NCBI RefSeq assembly: GCF_040703125.1
Contig: NZ_CP160035.1
Coordinates: forward strand, 620,001-684,000
DNA: 64,000 nt
DNA from: Flavobacterium ovatum
Lineage (GTDB): Bacteria; Bacteroidota; Bacteroidia; Flavobacteriales; Flavobacteriaceae
Reading direction: 5' to 3'
Part shown: piece after piece, positions 8,211-16,168 of the stretch
How the letters are laid out: each line of letters opens with the position of its first letter
Numbering within the stretch: the stretch's first letter is position 1
Made by a program: the position numbers and the translations under genes
Notes under the pieces: model-generated
Told to the model about the DNA's origin: nothing
Seen by the model: only the letters and a program-made list of their open reading frames with translations
The model's database searches: none

Positions 8211-8633
8211 TTACAACCATAAATTCCATGGTATTCTGCTCAAGATAAGCAACAATCCAATTCCATAAAAAATAGAAAATGTTTTAAATTTAGATTGACT
8301 AGTAATTAATTTTTTATGTTTAGACCATCCGATAGTGATTAAAGTTATAGCGATGATATTGATCAGTGGATGTTCAAGAGAAGTTAATCGCAACATTTTG
8401 TCAGACATTTGTCCAAGAGACGAAAATCCTAATGGAGATACGAAATACAATATCAATCCAAAAAGCAATTGAGTGTGTGTTCCAATCAACGCCATGATAC
8501 CTACTTTTCTATCCCAAGGGGTAAATTCTTTTTTAGAAAATAAACCAATAGCTGAATTAACTACAGCTAAAACCAATAAAAAAAGAGCCAAATAAGCCCA
8601 TCCCGAATGAAATTCTTTTAAGATATTGTACAT
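8211..8633 (-). CDS. Small four-helix membrane protein
   Basis: A 140-residue inner-membrane protein of unknown function. It has four hydrophobic segments at about residues 13-33 (AYLALFLLVLAVVNSAIGLF), 46-66, 86-103 and 119-137, with conserved-looking His9 (EFHSGW), His52 and His88. Homologues in Bacteroidota are sometimes labelled cytochrome b-like, but I see no established heme motif beyond scattered histidines and do not adopt that name. It lies upstream of the RlpA-like gene and may share its transcript. A pgi terminator lies just before its start. Confidence 0.8.
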   Translation of the reverse strand: MYNILKEFHSGWAYLALFLLVLAVVNSAIGLFSKKEFTPWDRKVGIMALIGTHTQLLFGLILYFVSPLGFSSLGQMSDKMLRLTSLEHPLINIIAITLITIGWSKHKKLITSQSKFKTFSIFYGIGLLLILSRIPWNLWL

Positions 8634-8674
8634 AAATAATTATTTTTTAAAACAAATATAAACAAAAAAGTCAT

Positions 8675-8709
8675 AAAAAAAAGCCTTAATGCTATAGAAG
8701 CATTAAGGC
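8675..8709 (-). terminator. Terminator after pgi
   Basis: Stem GCCTTAATGCT / AGCATTAAGGC (8683-8693, 8699-8709) with a 5-nt loop. The run of A at 8675-8682 reads as a U-tract on the minus strand. It lies 40 bp past the pgi stop codon. Confidence 0.9.
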
Positions 8710-8748
8710 CTTTGAGATTTAACACCTCTTTAACGAGCTGTACTATTC

Positions 8749-10392
8749 TTACTTATTTTTTAAAAAATAATTCAACAAAAATGAAGTAGAACTGTCGTGA
8801 TCTTTAACAGACTTAGTATTGATTTCCTCTAAAATAGAATTAGCCAATTGTTTACCTAATTCAACTCCCCATTGATCAAAACTGAAGATGTTCCAAATAA
8901 TTCCTTGAACGAAAATTTTATGCTCGTACATAGCGATTAATGAACCTAATGTCCTTGGAGACAACTTTTCGATCAAAATTGTATTCGTAGGTTTGTTTCC
9001 TGTAAATACTTTGAATGGCAAAAGATAAGCAGCTGTAGCTGCATCTAGTCCTTGTTTATCAAATTCAGCTTGAACCTGAGCAGTTGTTTTTCCGTGCAAA
9101 AGTGCTTCCGTTTGAGCGAAGTAGTTAGACATTAATTTGTCATGATGATCTTCGTCTCCGTAAAGTGGTTTTACATATCCAATAAAATCCGAAGGAATTA
9201 ATTTTGTTCCTTGGTGAATCAATTGAAAAAAGGCATGTTGTGCATTGGTTCCAGGTTCTCCCCAGATGATTGTTCCCGTTTGGTAATCTACCGGTTTCCC
9301 ATCACGACCTACACTCTTACCATTACTTTCCATAGTACCTTGCTGTAAGTAAGGTGCTAATTTTTGCAAATATTGTGTGTAAGGAATTAGTGCTTCGCTT
9401 TCTGCTCCAAAAAAGTTATTGTACCAAACGCTTAATAACCCTAAAATCACAGGTGCATTTTGATCAAAATCGGTAGTTTTAAAATGGGTATCCATTTCGT
9501 TTGCACCTTCCAATAACTGTGCATAATTATCATAACCAACTGCTAGACTTATTGTTAAACCTACCGCACTCCATAAAGAAAAACGACCTCCAACCCAGTC
9601 CCACATTGGGAATACGTTGTCAGGATTGATTCCGAATGCCGTTACTTTTTCTAAATTGGTAGAAACCGCCACGAAATGTTTGGCAACATCTTCTTGCTTA
9701 GCCGATTCCAAGAACCATTTGCGAATTGTTTCTGAGTTCGTCAAAGTTTCTTGAGTCGTAAACGTTTTAGAAACAATAACAAAAAGTGTTGTTTCTGGAT
9801 TTAATTTCTTGATGATCTCTTGCACATGATCCCCATCAACGTTAGAAACGAAATGAACATCTAGTTGATTTTTATAATATTTAAGTGCTTCAACCACCAT
9901 TGCAGGCCCAAGATCAGATCCTCCAATACCGATGTTTACCACATCTGTAAAAGCTTTACCTGTATATCCTTTTCGCTGTCCCGAAACCACTTCATTGGTA
10001 AACGCTTTAATTTTTGCTTTTACTTCATACACTTCTGGAATTACATTTACTCCATTTACAGTAACAACTTCTGACTCTTTGGCTCTCAAAGCGGTGTGAA
10101 GTACAGCTCTGTCCTCGGTTTTGTTGATAATAGCACCATCAAAATAATCGGCTATCGCTTCTTTCAAGCCCATTTCGTTTGCTAATTCCAGCAGTAAAGC
10201 AATGGTTTCTTGGCTGATATTGTTTTTAGAATAATCAATTAAGAAATCATTCCATTGAATATTAAATTTTTCTGTCCTAGAAGTATCTCCTTTGAACATC
10301 TCTTGCATAGAAACGTTTTTAATTGCTTCAAAATGTTTTTGAAGTTTGCTCCAAGAGGCAGTTGTTGTTGGATTAATTGTTTGTAAAGCCAT
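8749..10392 (-). CDS. pgi: Glucose-6-phosphate isomerase
   Basis: Interconverts glucose 6-phosphate and fructose 6-phosphate in glycolysis and gluconeogenesis. At 547 residues it is the long form, like E. coli Pgi. The phosphosugar-binding stretch [21 protein letters not shown] signature 1 ([12 protein letters not shown]) and signature 2 ([13 protein letters not shown]) are intact, as is the active-site His region ([11 protein letters not shown]). It is a single gene with its own terminator (8675-8709) and, upstream, a REP-like repeat. Confidence 0.98.
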   Translation of the reverse strand: MALQTINPTTTASWSKLQKHFEAIKNVSMQEMFKGDTSRTEKFNIQWNDFLIDYSKNNISQETIALLLELANEMGLKEAIADYFDGAIINKTEDRAVLHTALRAKESEVVTVNGVNVIPEVYEVKAKIKAFTNEVVSGQRKGYTGKAFTDVVNIGIGGSDLGPAMVVEALKYYKNQLDVHFVSNVDGDHVQEIIKKLNPETTLFVIVSKTFTTQETLTNSETIRKWFLESAKQEDVAKHFVAVSTNLEKVTAFGINPDNVFPMWDWVGGRFSLWSAVGLTISLAVGYDNYAQLLEGANEMDTHFKTTDFDQNAPVILGLLSVWYNNFFGAESEALIPYTQYLQKLAPYLQQGTMESNGKSVGRDGKPVDYQTGTIIWGEPGTNAQHAFFQLIHQGTKLIPSDFIGYVKPLYGDEDHHDKLMSNYFAQTEALLHGKTTAQVQAEFDKQGLDAATAAYLLPFKVFTGNKPTNTILIEKLSPRTLGSLIAMYEHKIFVQGIIWNIFSFDQWGVELGKQLANSILEEINTKSVKDHDSSTSFLLNYFLKNK

Positions 10393-10472
10393 TTTTATTT
10401 AGTTCAAGTTTTTTAATGGTCGTAAAAATACTGAAAATACTTTAAACTGATTTAATTACACTAAGTTGTTTT

Positions 10473-10620
10473 ATAAGGAGCAGAAAATTGGGTGGTTTCA
10501 GGCAATTGGTTTCCCGCATTCCGCTATATCTTGTGGGGGCAAAACCAAAGCCCCCACAAGGATGCCTCCCGAAACTTCGGGACAGTCGGGGCTAAAGAGC
10601 TATTATTGTTCTGAATTTGG
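10473..10620. repeat. REP-like intergenic repeat, copy A
   Basis: Non-coding GC-rich element between pgi and the next gene. It reads TAAGGAGCA, then GGTTTCAGG, TTCCCGC, TTCCGCTATATCTTGTGGGG, a strong stem (CTTGTGGGGGC at 10530-10540 with GCCCCCACAAG at 10550-10560), a second small stem (TCCCGAAACTTCGGGA), and TCGGGGCTAAAGAGCTA. The same blocks occur in the same order, inverted, at 22067-22201, and the beginning recurs at 63957-64000. A 67-codon open frame across it (10466-10669) is an artefact of the repeat. Confidence 0.8.
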
Positions 10621-10683
10621 GAAATTCCTTAAAAACCAAAAAAAGCACAACTCTCGCTGTACTTTGTAGATGACAAAACTAAT

Positions 10684-11112
10684 TTAAATATGAGTAGAAT
10701 CATATTCTTTAATTAAATTCTCTAATGCTGGTTTTCTTTCATAAAACAAATCATCCTTTGTGATTTCCAATAAATATTCATGAATTATTCTATATGATTC
10801 TTCGTTTTGAATTTTCCCTTTATTCAACAGGTCTTGAATAGCATTGATAGTAACCGAGTCACCGGACAAATCATCCTCAAACTTGTCTTTTAAAATTAAC
10901 TCGAGTTGTTTACCATCATTCCGAGACAAACCTTTTGCCCAAGAATTCAAATCCCTAGATAAACTCTTCAAATCTTTTACTTTCTTGTTCTTATAAGCGT
11001 CGTTTACAACTGTTTCGAATTGCCTAATAATGGAGCCGTCTTTACTTTTCGAAAGTAAAAAATGAATGATTATTGTTGCTCTTTGATATAAATAATCGAT
11101 TTCTTTTATCAT
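10684..11112 (-). CDS. Hypothetical protein, alpha-helical, 142 aa
   Basis: I do not recognise this family. The 142 residues are soluble, highly charged and apparently all-helical (for example KDGSIIRQFETVVNDAYKNK and VKDLKSLSRDLNSWAKGLSR), with no signal peptide, membrane segment or cysteine motif. It stands alone between a REP-like repeat (downstream) and a 340-bp gap containing two perfect palindromes. Codon use looks ordinary. It could be a small regulatory or immunity-type protein, but nothing in the sequence decides this. Confidence 0.6.
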   Translation of the reverse strand: MIKEIDYLYQRATIIIHFLLSKSKDGSIIRQFETVVNDAYKNKKVKDLKSLSRDLNSWAKGLSRNDGKQLELILKDKFEDDLSGDSVTINAIQDLLNKGKIQNEESYRIIHEYLLEITKDDLFYERKPALENLIKEYDSTHI

Positions 11113-11291
11113 TAACTTTTTCTTAAATTAAAATAGTATAAAACCCGCGTCTTCAAGTTCCTTAATTCGTATTTGAAGGTAAACACAAGAACTTACAATA
11201 TCAAATATAGGATTTAATTGCAATTTTAAGTGAAGAATAAATTTTTCTATAAGTTCACATAATGACCAAAAAACACTGTTAACCCATATTA

Positions 11292-11328
11292 ATCATTACT
11301 AATGAGTAATATCTATCATTACTAATGA
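11292..11328. promoter_or_regulatory. Two identical palindromic operator-like sites
   Basis: ATCATTACTAATGA occurs twice (11292-11305 and 11315-11328), offset by 23 bp, about two helical turns. Each contains the perfect 13-bp palindrome TCATTA-C-TAATGA, and the second extends to 15 bp. The spacing and symmetry suit a dimeric repressor of the TetR or MarR kind. No such regulator gene is in the window. Confidence 0.5.
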
Positions 11329-11394
11329 TAGACATGACCTTTGCAAAAATAAACCAACATAAAATTACGGCAAAGCAAACATTTGAGATAATAA

Positions 11395-11432
11395 AAAAGA
11401 GAACCATTATCCGAAGACCATGATTCTCTTTT
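11395..11432 (-). terminator. Terminator after the M23 peptidase gene
   Basis: A 13-bp stem with one wobble pair (arms 11395-11407 and 11420-11432, core AGAGAA/TTCTCT), followed on the minus strand by a U-run. It lies about 20 bp past the stop codon. Confidence 0.8.
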
Positions 11433-11452
11433 ACAATTAGGTTTAATTTATT

Positions 11453-12676
11453 TTACAAATTCCCTATGCTGTCCAATTCTCTCTTGAGCGGTTCTATAGT
11501 TTGTAAATACTTAGACTTATAAGTTCCTGTCATAGGTTCACCTGAAGGCAAATTTAACCTCAAAGCATCCACTTGAACACCATTTTTCCAAAAACGATAA
11601 CATACGTGAGGACCAGTAGCTAACCCAGTGCTTCCCACCTTACCAATAACCTGACCTTGTGTAACTCTTTGCCCACGTCGCACTAAAATCTTAGACATGT
11701 GTAAATATTGAGTAGAATAAGTTCCGTTGTGTTTTACCTTGACATAATTCCCGTTTCCAGCGGTATAACCTGTCATTTCTACCACTCCAGAAGCAGTAGT
11801 AGTTATAGGTGTTCCAGTTGGTGCGGCATAATCCGTTCCTTTGTGTGCTTTCCATCGTTTCTGTACGGGGTGAAATCTATTACCTGAAAAACGTGAGGAT
11901 ATTCGACTGAATTTAATAGGTGTTTTTAGAAAGAAATTTTTCAGGGTTTTTCCGTCCTCGTCGTAAAATTCGACTTTGCCTGAAGAAGCATCTTTGATAA
12001 ATGGAAATGCATAATTAATTTTCCCTTTATACTCGAAAAACATCCCTTGAAGCTCGTCAACGCCATTATATATAGAATCATTTACAAAACGTTCTGTAAA
12101 TACGATTCCAAAACGATCTCCTTTTTTTAACTTAAAAAAGTCGATGGTCCAAGAATATACTTTAGTAATCTGACTTGCTAATCCAGCATCTACACCAGCC
12201 CTGTCAAGTGTTTCAGACAAGGATCCTTTTAAAACACCTCCAATACTTTTCTTTCTTATTGTAATAGGCCTCGTCTTTTTGTAGGCTACAATAACAGTAT
12301 CTCTAAAATCAAAAACGTAATAATTTAAAGCATCTCGTTGATAAATAAAAACCTCTAGTTTATTAGTTTTATTTTTAGACCGGAGCATAGTATACGCTTT
12401 ATTAGGCCTAATAACTCTAACGTCAAAAGTATCTTTTACACTTTGAACTATTTCATAAACCTTACGATCACCTATATTTTGTCTTTCTAGAATAGTTCCA
12501 AAAGTATCCCCCTTTTTAACTGTATCCTCAACAACATTAAAATCAGCATAGTTAAATCCAAAATCCGAATGCTCTAATTTAGGTTTTACTGTTTTTTTTA
12601 TTTCTACTTTTTTTTCTGATTTATTGCAAGAGAATAGCGTAGTTAATACGATAATAATGGATACTAAATGCTTCAA
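11453..12676 (-). CDS. M23 peptidoglycan endopeptidase lipoprotein
   Basis: Predicted cell-wall endopeptidase anchored in a membrane by lipid. The 407 residues comprise a lipoprotein signal (LTTLFSC, Cys17), a linker, a LysM-like or adaptor region with paired beta-rich repeats (about 50-210) and a C-terminal M23 domain (about 250-375). The first zinc motif is intact: His278 and Asp282 in HKGTDYA. The second motif, normally HxH, reads GPHVCYRF, so His357 remains but the second ligand is Cys359. It likely trims peptidoglycan cross-links during growth. It lies 28 bp downstream of the tryptophan dioxygenase gene and ends in a terminator at 11395-11432. Confidence 0.9.
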   Translation of the reverse strand: MKHLVSIIIVLTTLFSCNKSEKKVEIKKTVKPKLEHSDFGFNYADFNVVEDTVKKGDTFGTILERQNIGDRKVYEIVQSVKDTFDVRVIRPNKAYTMLRSKNKTNKLEVFIYQRDALNYYVFDFRDTVIVAYKKTRPITIRKKSIGGVLKGSLSETLDRAGVDAGLASQITKVYSWTIDFFKLKKGDRFGIVFTERFVNDSIYNGVDELQGMFFEYKGKINYAFPFIKDASSGKVEFYDEDGKTLKNFFLKTPIKFSRISSRFSGNRFHPVQKRWKAHKGTDYAAPTGTPITTTASGVVEMTGYTAGNGNYVKVKHNGTYSTQYLHMSKILVRRGQRVTQGQVIGKVGSTGLATGPHVCYRFWKNGVQVDALRLNLPSGEPMTGTYKSKYLQTIEPLKRELDSIGNL

Positions 12677-12704
12677 ACTTTGATTTCTTTTTTATATTTT
12701 TAAT

Positions 12705-13640
12705 TTACTTTTCTTCTCCCCAATTTTCCAATTCCACTACAGACCATAACTCCGGAAAAAATATTCTCTTTTGATATTTAGGATGCATGTATTTTCTCCA
12801 GTCACTTCCTCCAGTAGCTTCACCATCACCTTGTCCACTTTGGTCAATGTATTTTATAGCTACTTTTAAATGTTGCATCACCCATGTGATATTTATAGTA
12901 TAATCTAAATGTCTCATCGCTTCAATAAGCACTGAATTATTTTGATCATCAACTGAAAGTTGTTTGAATTTTCGCCAAATATTACAACTTTTATGTTCTT
13001 CCATAAAAGTTAAGAAAGTTGCTTTGTATTTCTTTTCAAATGACTCTAGAGTGAATGATTTTTTACCTGTTTGATGATCCTTTCCTGCGGCTTGCCAATA
13101 CAATTTTTCAAAAACATCTTCTACAGACATCCTTTTATCAATTGTTTTTCTATATCTATAATCTACTAGATTAATCAAATCTGTAGAACTAAATTCAATC
13201 AAACGGTATTGAGCACTTTGGAATCCGCTGGCTGGCGTAAGTGTATTTCTAAATTTCATGTACTGTTCTACATCCATACCATTCTCCATAATACTGAATG
13301 AAGTAGTCAGCATATCAAAATAACGGCTTACTCTTTCCAGTCGTTCTGCAAAAAAATCAGCCTGGAGATTAGGAGTATTGGCTATTTGATCTATTTCCCA
13401 AAGTATCATTTTAAAAGTTAACTCGTTTACTTGATGGTATAGGATAAAAACCATTTCATCAGGTAAGGTTGTTCTTTGAACTTGCAAATTTAACAATGCA
13501 TCAGTATGTATATAATCCCAATAAGTCATGGGTTTAGACCAAAGCAACCCTTCTAGTTGTGTATCTGTCTTTTGGTCTATAGCTTCGTATTTTAATTCTA
13601 TATTTTTTAAAATAGTGCCCGTACTCTCCTTAATGTTCAT
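12705..13640 (-). CDS. kynA: Tryptophan 2,3-dioxygenase
   Basis: Heme enzyme that opens the indole ring of L-tryptophan to N-formylkynurenine, the first step of the kynurenine pathway. The 311 residues show YHQVNELTFKMILWE (68-82), FRNTLTPASGFQS (130-142, with the Arg that binds substrate carboxylate), a candidate proximal heme ligand His257 (WVMQHLKVA) and ATGGSDWRKYM (275-285), the TGGS substrate loop. The start codon overlaps the stop of the DUF3108 gene by one base (TAATG), which indicates coupled translation. A second kynurenine-pathway enzyme, 3-hydroxyanthranilate dioxygenase, is at 63422-63952. Confidence 0.95.
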   Translation of the reverse strand: MNIKESTGTILKNIELKYEAIDQKTDTQLEGLLWSKPMTYWDYIHTDALLNLQVQRTTLPDEMVFILYHQVNELTFKMILWEIDQIANTPNLQADFFAERLERVSRYFDMLTTSFSIMENGMDVEQYMKFRNTLTPASGFQSAQYRLIEFSSTDLINLVDYRYRKTIDKRMSVEDVFEKLYWQAAGKDHQTGKKSFTLESFEKKYKATFLTFMEEHKSCNIWRKFKQLSVDDQNNSVLIEAMRHLDYTINITWVMQHLKVAIKYIDQSGQGDGEATGGSDWRKYMHPKYQKRIFFPELWSVVELENWGEEK

Positions 13641-14410
13641 TACATTTTTATTTTAAATGGATTGCTCAATCCCTTAAATGCTTCCAAATCTGCTTTTATT
13701 GAACCAACGGCTAAACTAGCCTTTATTCGGATAGGCAACCTATTGTCATCATCTGATATCCAAACAGTTAAGCTCTCTTGTTCCTTAAATATCCGACCTG
13801 ATTGAACCAGTGGTCGAAACACCATTGTAGAAACGATTCCAAATTTAGTGGTAATATCTTCACGACCTACATACTTTAACTTAAATTTTGTGGTTTCATC
13901 ATCAAAAAACATATCTATAACGATTGATTCTCCAATTTTCAATTTATCAATACCTGGATGATTTCTTAAGTAGTAAAAAGAAGATAAAATATCTTGGGTA
14001 TTATTAGGGATAACAAACGTTTTCTCATTCTTGTTTTTATAATCTTTTACTAAGATTTTATTAGACGGTTGATTAAAAAAACCTTCTTGATTTTTCGTGT
14101 AACCACCCTCGTCTATTTTTCTTACAAAACGATATGGGTTCCCTGAATCTTTATCTATATAGCTTTCATATAAATCATCTACTTTAAAAAAGAAACGAGA
14201 CATTCCAGTAGTGTAACCTTTTCCAATGACGTGGAATGCTTTTTTATTATCTATCACAGCATCTTGAACCTCAAGTGTTGCGTATCCTGCATTTACAAAG
14301 CCGTAATGGATTCGAAATTTAAACCATTCTCCTGGTCCAAAAGCATCATCATTGCGAGAATCAAAACCAAAGATGGAAATCAATATTAAGAAGAGTACTA
14401 ATTTTTTCAT
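13640..14410 (-). CDS. DUF3108 domain exported protein
   Basis: A 256-residue exported protein of unknown function. It has a signal peptide (about 1-18, KKLVLFLILISIFGF) and then a beta-rich DUF3108 domain with typical stretches FKFRIHYGFVNAGYATLEV, FFFKVDDLYESYID and LTVWISDDDNRLPIRIKA. The domain is related in fold to periplasmic or outer-membrane lipid-handling beta proteins. It is co-transcribed and translationally coupled with tryptophan dioxygenase through a TAATG overlap, and the M23 peptidase gene follows. Whether it has anything to do with tryptophan breakdown is unknown; the coupling may only reflect shared expression. Confidence 0.85.
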   Translation of the reverse strand: MKKLVLFLILISIFGFDSRNDDAFGPGEWFKFRIHYGFVNAGYATLEVQDAVIDNKKAFHVIGKGYTTGMSRFFFKVDDLYESYIDKDSGNPYRFVRKIDEGGYTKNQEGFFNQPSNKILVKDYKNKNEKTFVIPNNTQDILSSFYYLRNHPGIDKLKIGESIVIDMFFDDETTKFKLKYVGREDITTKFGIVSTMVFRPLVQSGRIFKEQESLTVWISDDDNRLPIRIKASLAVGSIKADLEAFKGLSNPFKIKM

Positions 14411-14465
14411 AACTTACTTTATTTATTGATTAGGAATACAAAATTTGTTCCAAATATATTAAAAC

Positions 14466-14576
14466 ATAAAAACTCAGTCAAATAATGACTGAGTTTTTAT
14501 ACTATTAACTAACCAAAAAACTATAAATTATGAAATTTATATCAAATAGGAAGGAAACCACCCCCTCCGTTTTGTG
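14466..14576 (-). ncRNA. Candidate small RNA, about 110 nt
   Basis: A free-standing transcription unit is visible with no reading frame. A TAACTTTG box (minus strand, 14581-14588) matches the -7 consensus TAnnTTTG, and about 110 nt downstream there is a strong terminator (stem AAAACTCAGTCA / TGACTGAGTTTT, 14469-14497, with T-run). The RNA would begin near 14575. It carries a 5' hairpin candidate (GGAGG pairing with CCTTC in GGAGGGGGTGGTTTCCTTCC), then AT-rich single-stranded sequence with GTTTTTTGGTTAG. The DNA above it has a further symmetric element (TTTATGAAG ttg CTTCATAAA). Known flavobacterial small RNA families such as Flavo-1 exist; I cannot say whether this belongs to one. Confidence 0.55.
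14469..14497 (-). terminator. Terminator of the candidate small RNA
   Basis: Perfect 12-bp stem AAAACTCAGTCA / TGACTGAGTTTT with a 5-nt loop and T-run on the minus strand. It lies 58 bp before the DUF3108 start, so it would also insulate that operon from transcription coming from the insertion element. Confidence 0.85.
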
Positions 14577-14636
14577 ATTACAAAGTTAAGCAAGAACATT
14601 GAATATTTTACATCAAAACCCGTAATTCTAATACGA

Positions 14637-14657
14637 TTTATGAAGTTGCTTCATAAA
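14637..14657. promoter_or_regulatory. Palindrome upstream of the candidate small RNA
   Basis: TTTATGAAG / CTTCATAAA, 9-bp arms separated by 3 bp. It lies about 50 bp above the -7 box of the small RNA. Symmetry and position suit an operator or activator site; no regulator is suggested. Confidence 0.4.
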
Positions 14658-14823
14658 AACGGTTATTTTTTTACATATTACAAAAAAACAGGTTTTTTTA
14701 TATTATCCTTATAATTATAACTTAAAAGTTTTACGATAAAAAAAACAGCAAAAAGAACAATTTGTTAGATTTTGTGTCTAGTCCTAAATAAACGATACAG
14801 ATTATTAGACTAAAAATAATTAA

Positions 14824-15690
14824 TTAAACACTTGCAAGAACTTTTTTGCAAGTGTTTTTTGTTTTATATGTTCTCATTTTAATTTGATTCTGCAAGTGCA
14901 TTTGATTTGGTGTTAGCATATAATTAGAATAATGTGGTCGTAATTCGTTATATATATCAACTGATTCTTTTACGATTTTCTTCATAATTTTCAAATCTAG
15001 ATTATATTTATCAATCATAAATTCCTGTTTTAGAATTCCATTTATTCTTTCAGCGACCGCATTTTCATATGGATCAGAGTTCTGTGTCATACTTGGCAAT
15101 ATTCCATTTTTACTTAGGATGTTTTGGTAATCATTGGCACAATATTGCAATCCTCTGTCTGAATGATGAATCAAAGGTACTTCCTTGTTTTTTCTTTGCT
15201 GTATAGCCATCTTTAGGGCTATAACACTGCTTTCGGTGTTCATATTGTTAGCAACATAATAACCCACTATCTTTTTAGAATAAGCATCAGTAACGATACT
15301 TAAATAACACGGTTTATCTCTTTTCCCAATGTATGTTATATCAGAAACCCAAACCTGATCGGGTCTATTTATTTCTAAATCTAGAATTTTATTTTGGTGT
15401 TTTCTAAAGCGATGATGTGAATTAGTTGTAATGTGATAACTGCGTTTTGGTTGGATTAATAAGTGATTAGCTCTGAGTATATCAAATAATTTATCTCTAC
15501 CAATTTTCATTGGTTTAAGCTCGTCCAATAACAAAAGATATGATTTCTTAGTGCCTAATCTAGGCATTGATTTTCTTATATCCATAACCAATGAAACCGC
15601 TTGAATTGCTTTAGATTCTTTGATAACTTTCCTTTTAATTCTACGATAATAAACCTGTCTGTCTACCCCGAACAAATTACAGGCGAACAT
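14824..15690 (-). CDS. IS3-family transposase OrfB (DDE catalytic subunit)
   Basis: The 288 residues carry an N-terminal helical HTH_21-like region (about 35-95, PRLGTKKSYLLLL) and an rve/RNase H-like integrase core. The catalytic triad is Asp117 (VWVSDITYI), Asp178 (HHSDRGLQY) and Glu214 (NAVAERINGILK), with exactly 35 residues between the second Asp and Glu. Its ATG overlaps the orfA stop by one base (TAATG), allowing reinitiation. It also lies in the -1 frame relative to orfA, and the orfB frame is open back through an AAAAAG run, so a -1 frameshift fusion is possible too. The last codons overlap a strong hairpin (14827-14856). Confidence 0.95.
   Translation of the reverse strand: MFACNLFGVDRQVYYRRIKRKVIKESKAIQAVSLVMDIRKSMPRLGTKKSYLLLLDELKPMKIGRDKLFDILRANHLLIQPKRSYHITTNSHHRFRKHQNKILDLEINRPDQVWVSDITYIGKRDKPCYLSIVTDAYSKKIVGYYVANNMNTESSVIALKMAIQQRKNKEVPLIHHSDRGLQYCANDYQNILSKNGILPSMTQNSDPYENAVAERINGILKQEFMIDKYNLDLKIMKKIVKESVDIYNELRPHYSNYMLTPNQMHLQNQIKMRTYKTKNTCKKVLASV
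14827..14856. terminator. Hairpin at the end of orfB
   Basis: AACACTTGCAA / TTGCAAGTGTT (14827-14837, 14846-14856), followed by T-run on the plus strand. It would stop transcripts entering the element from the left, a common self-protection device of insertion sequences. Confidence 0.65.
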
Positions 15691-16124
15691 TATTGTTTGC
15701 TGTTCTTTTTGTTTAAAATGGTCGATTGTTCGGGTGATGAGTTTTTTCGGATATCAATTTGATATTCTTTCTCGGCTATTTCAATCATCATATCAAAAAT
15801 GATTGCTTTTTTATCCGCAACAAAGGCTTGTTGTTCCAAAAAGGACTTCTGCTTCTCTAGAAGTTTTACTTTGGCTTCAAGCTCCATTATCTTTTGTTCT
15901 GGTGACTTTGACATAGTAAATGGTGTTTGGTTCTCCCAATCAAAGTTACCAAATTTCTTGAGCCAATTGACTACAGTTTTTCTACATTGAATTTCATACT
16001 TTTTTGTAGCAGCTGTTGCCGTAAGATGTCCTCGTTCAATTTCTTGGACAATTTGCAATTTAAAAGACATTGAGTAATCTTTTTGCGTTCGCTTAACATA
16101 GCGTGTTTCTTCATGTTTTTCCAT
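15690..16124 (-). CDS. IS3-family transposase OrfA (DNA-binding subunit)
   Basis: A 144-residue protein with an N-terminal helix-turn-helix (about 15-60: MSFKLQIVQEIERGHLTATA, then RKTVVNWLKKFG) followed by a leucine-zipper coiled coil (about 73-98: IMELEAKVKLLEKQKSFLEQ), the usual OrfA layout for terminal-repeat binding and dimerisation. It starts 40 bp inside the right terminal repeat. Its stop codon shares one base with the orfB start. Confidence 0.92.
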   Translation of the reverse strand: MEKHEETRYVKRTQKDYSMSFKLQIVQEIERGHLTATAATKKYEIQCRKTVVNWLKKFGNFDWENQTPFTMSKSPEQKIMELEAKVKLLEKQKSFLEQQAFVADKKAIIFDMMIEIAEKEYQIDIRKNSSPEQSTILNKKNSKQ

Positions 16125-16168
16125 AAGGATACTTTTTGTGTATCGCTATTTCAGGACGGGACATTGAT

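Larger units (their letters stand above)
11113..11452. other. 340-bp intergenic gap with paired palindromes
   Basis: No gene seen. It holds, left to right: AT-rich sequence upstream of the 142-aa gene; two identical palindromic sites at 11292-11305 and 11315-11328; a weak plus-strand promoter-like TGACCTTTG just after them; about 55 bp of A-rich leader-like sequence with no reading frame behind it; and the terminator of the M23 peptidase gene at 11395-11432. The arrangement suggests the control region of a gene that is no longer there. Confidence 0.5.
14775..16163 (-). mobile_element. Complete IS3-family insertion sequence, 1389 bp
   Basis: Both ends are visible. The outer 26 bp of the left end (14775-14800) and of the right end (16138-16163, read inward) form imperfect inverted repeats sharing TGTC, GTCCT, AAATA and CGATACA, and the element starts TG and ends CA. 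It is flanked by the trinucleotide TTG at 14772-14774 and 16164-16166, a 3-bp target duplication. Inside are orfA and orfB with the IS3-type DDE transposase. The right end stops 5 bp short of the patatin gene's stop codon coordinate (16169), so the element landed just past that gene and separates it from its original downstream sequence. Both reading frames are intact, so the element is potentially active. Confidence 0.9.

Noticed and set aside
10466..10669. Open frame of 67 codons on the plus strand
   Set aside because: It lies wholly within the hairpin repeat copy A, and its residues come from the stems; no promoter or family resemblance.
15688..15712. Efficient -1 frameshift heptamer in the IS3 element
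   Set aside because: The run is C-AAA-AAG with five A, which re-pairs poorly in the P site; the TAATG overlap offers a simpler way to make OrfB. Frameshifting is kept only as a possibility.
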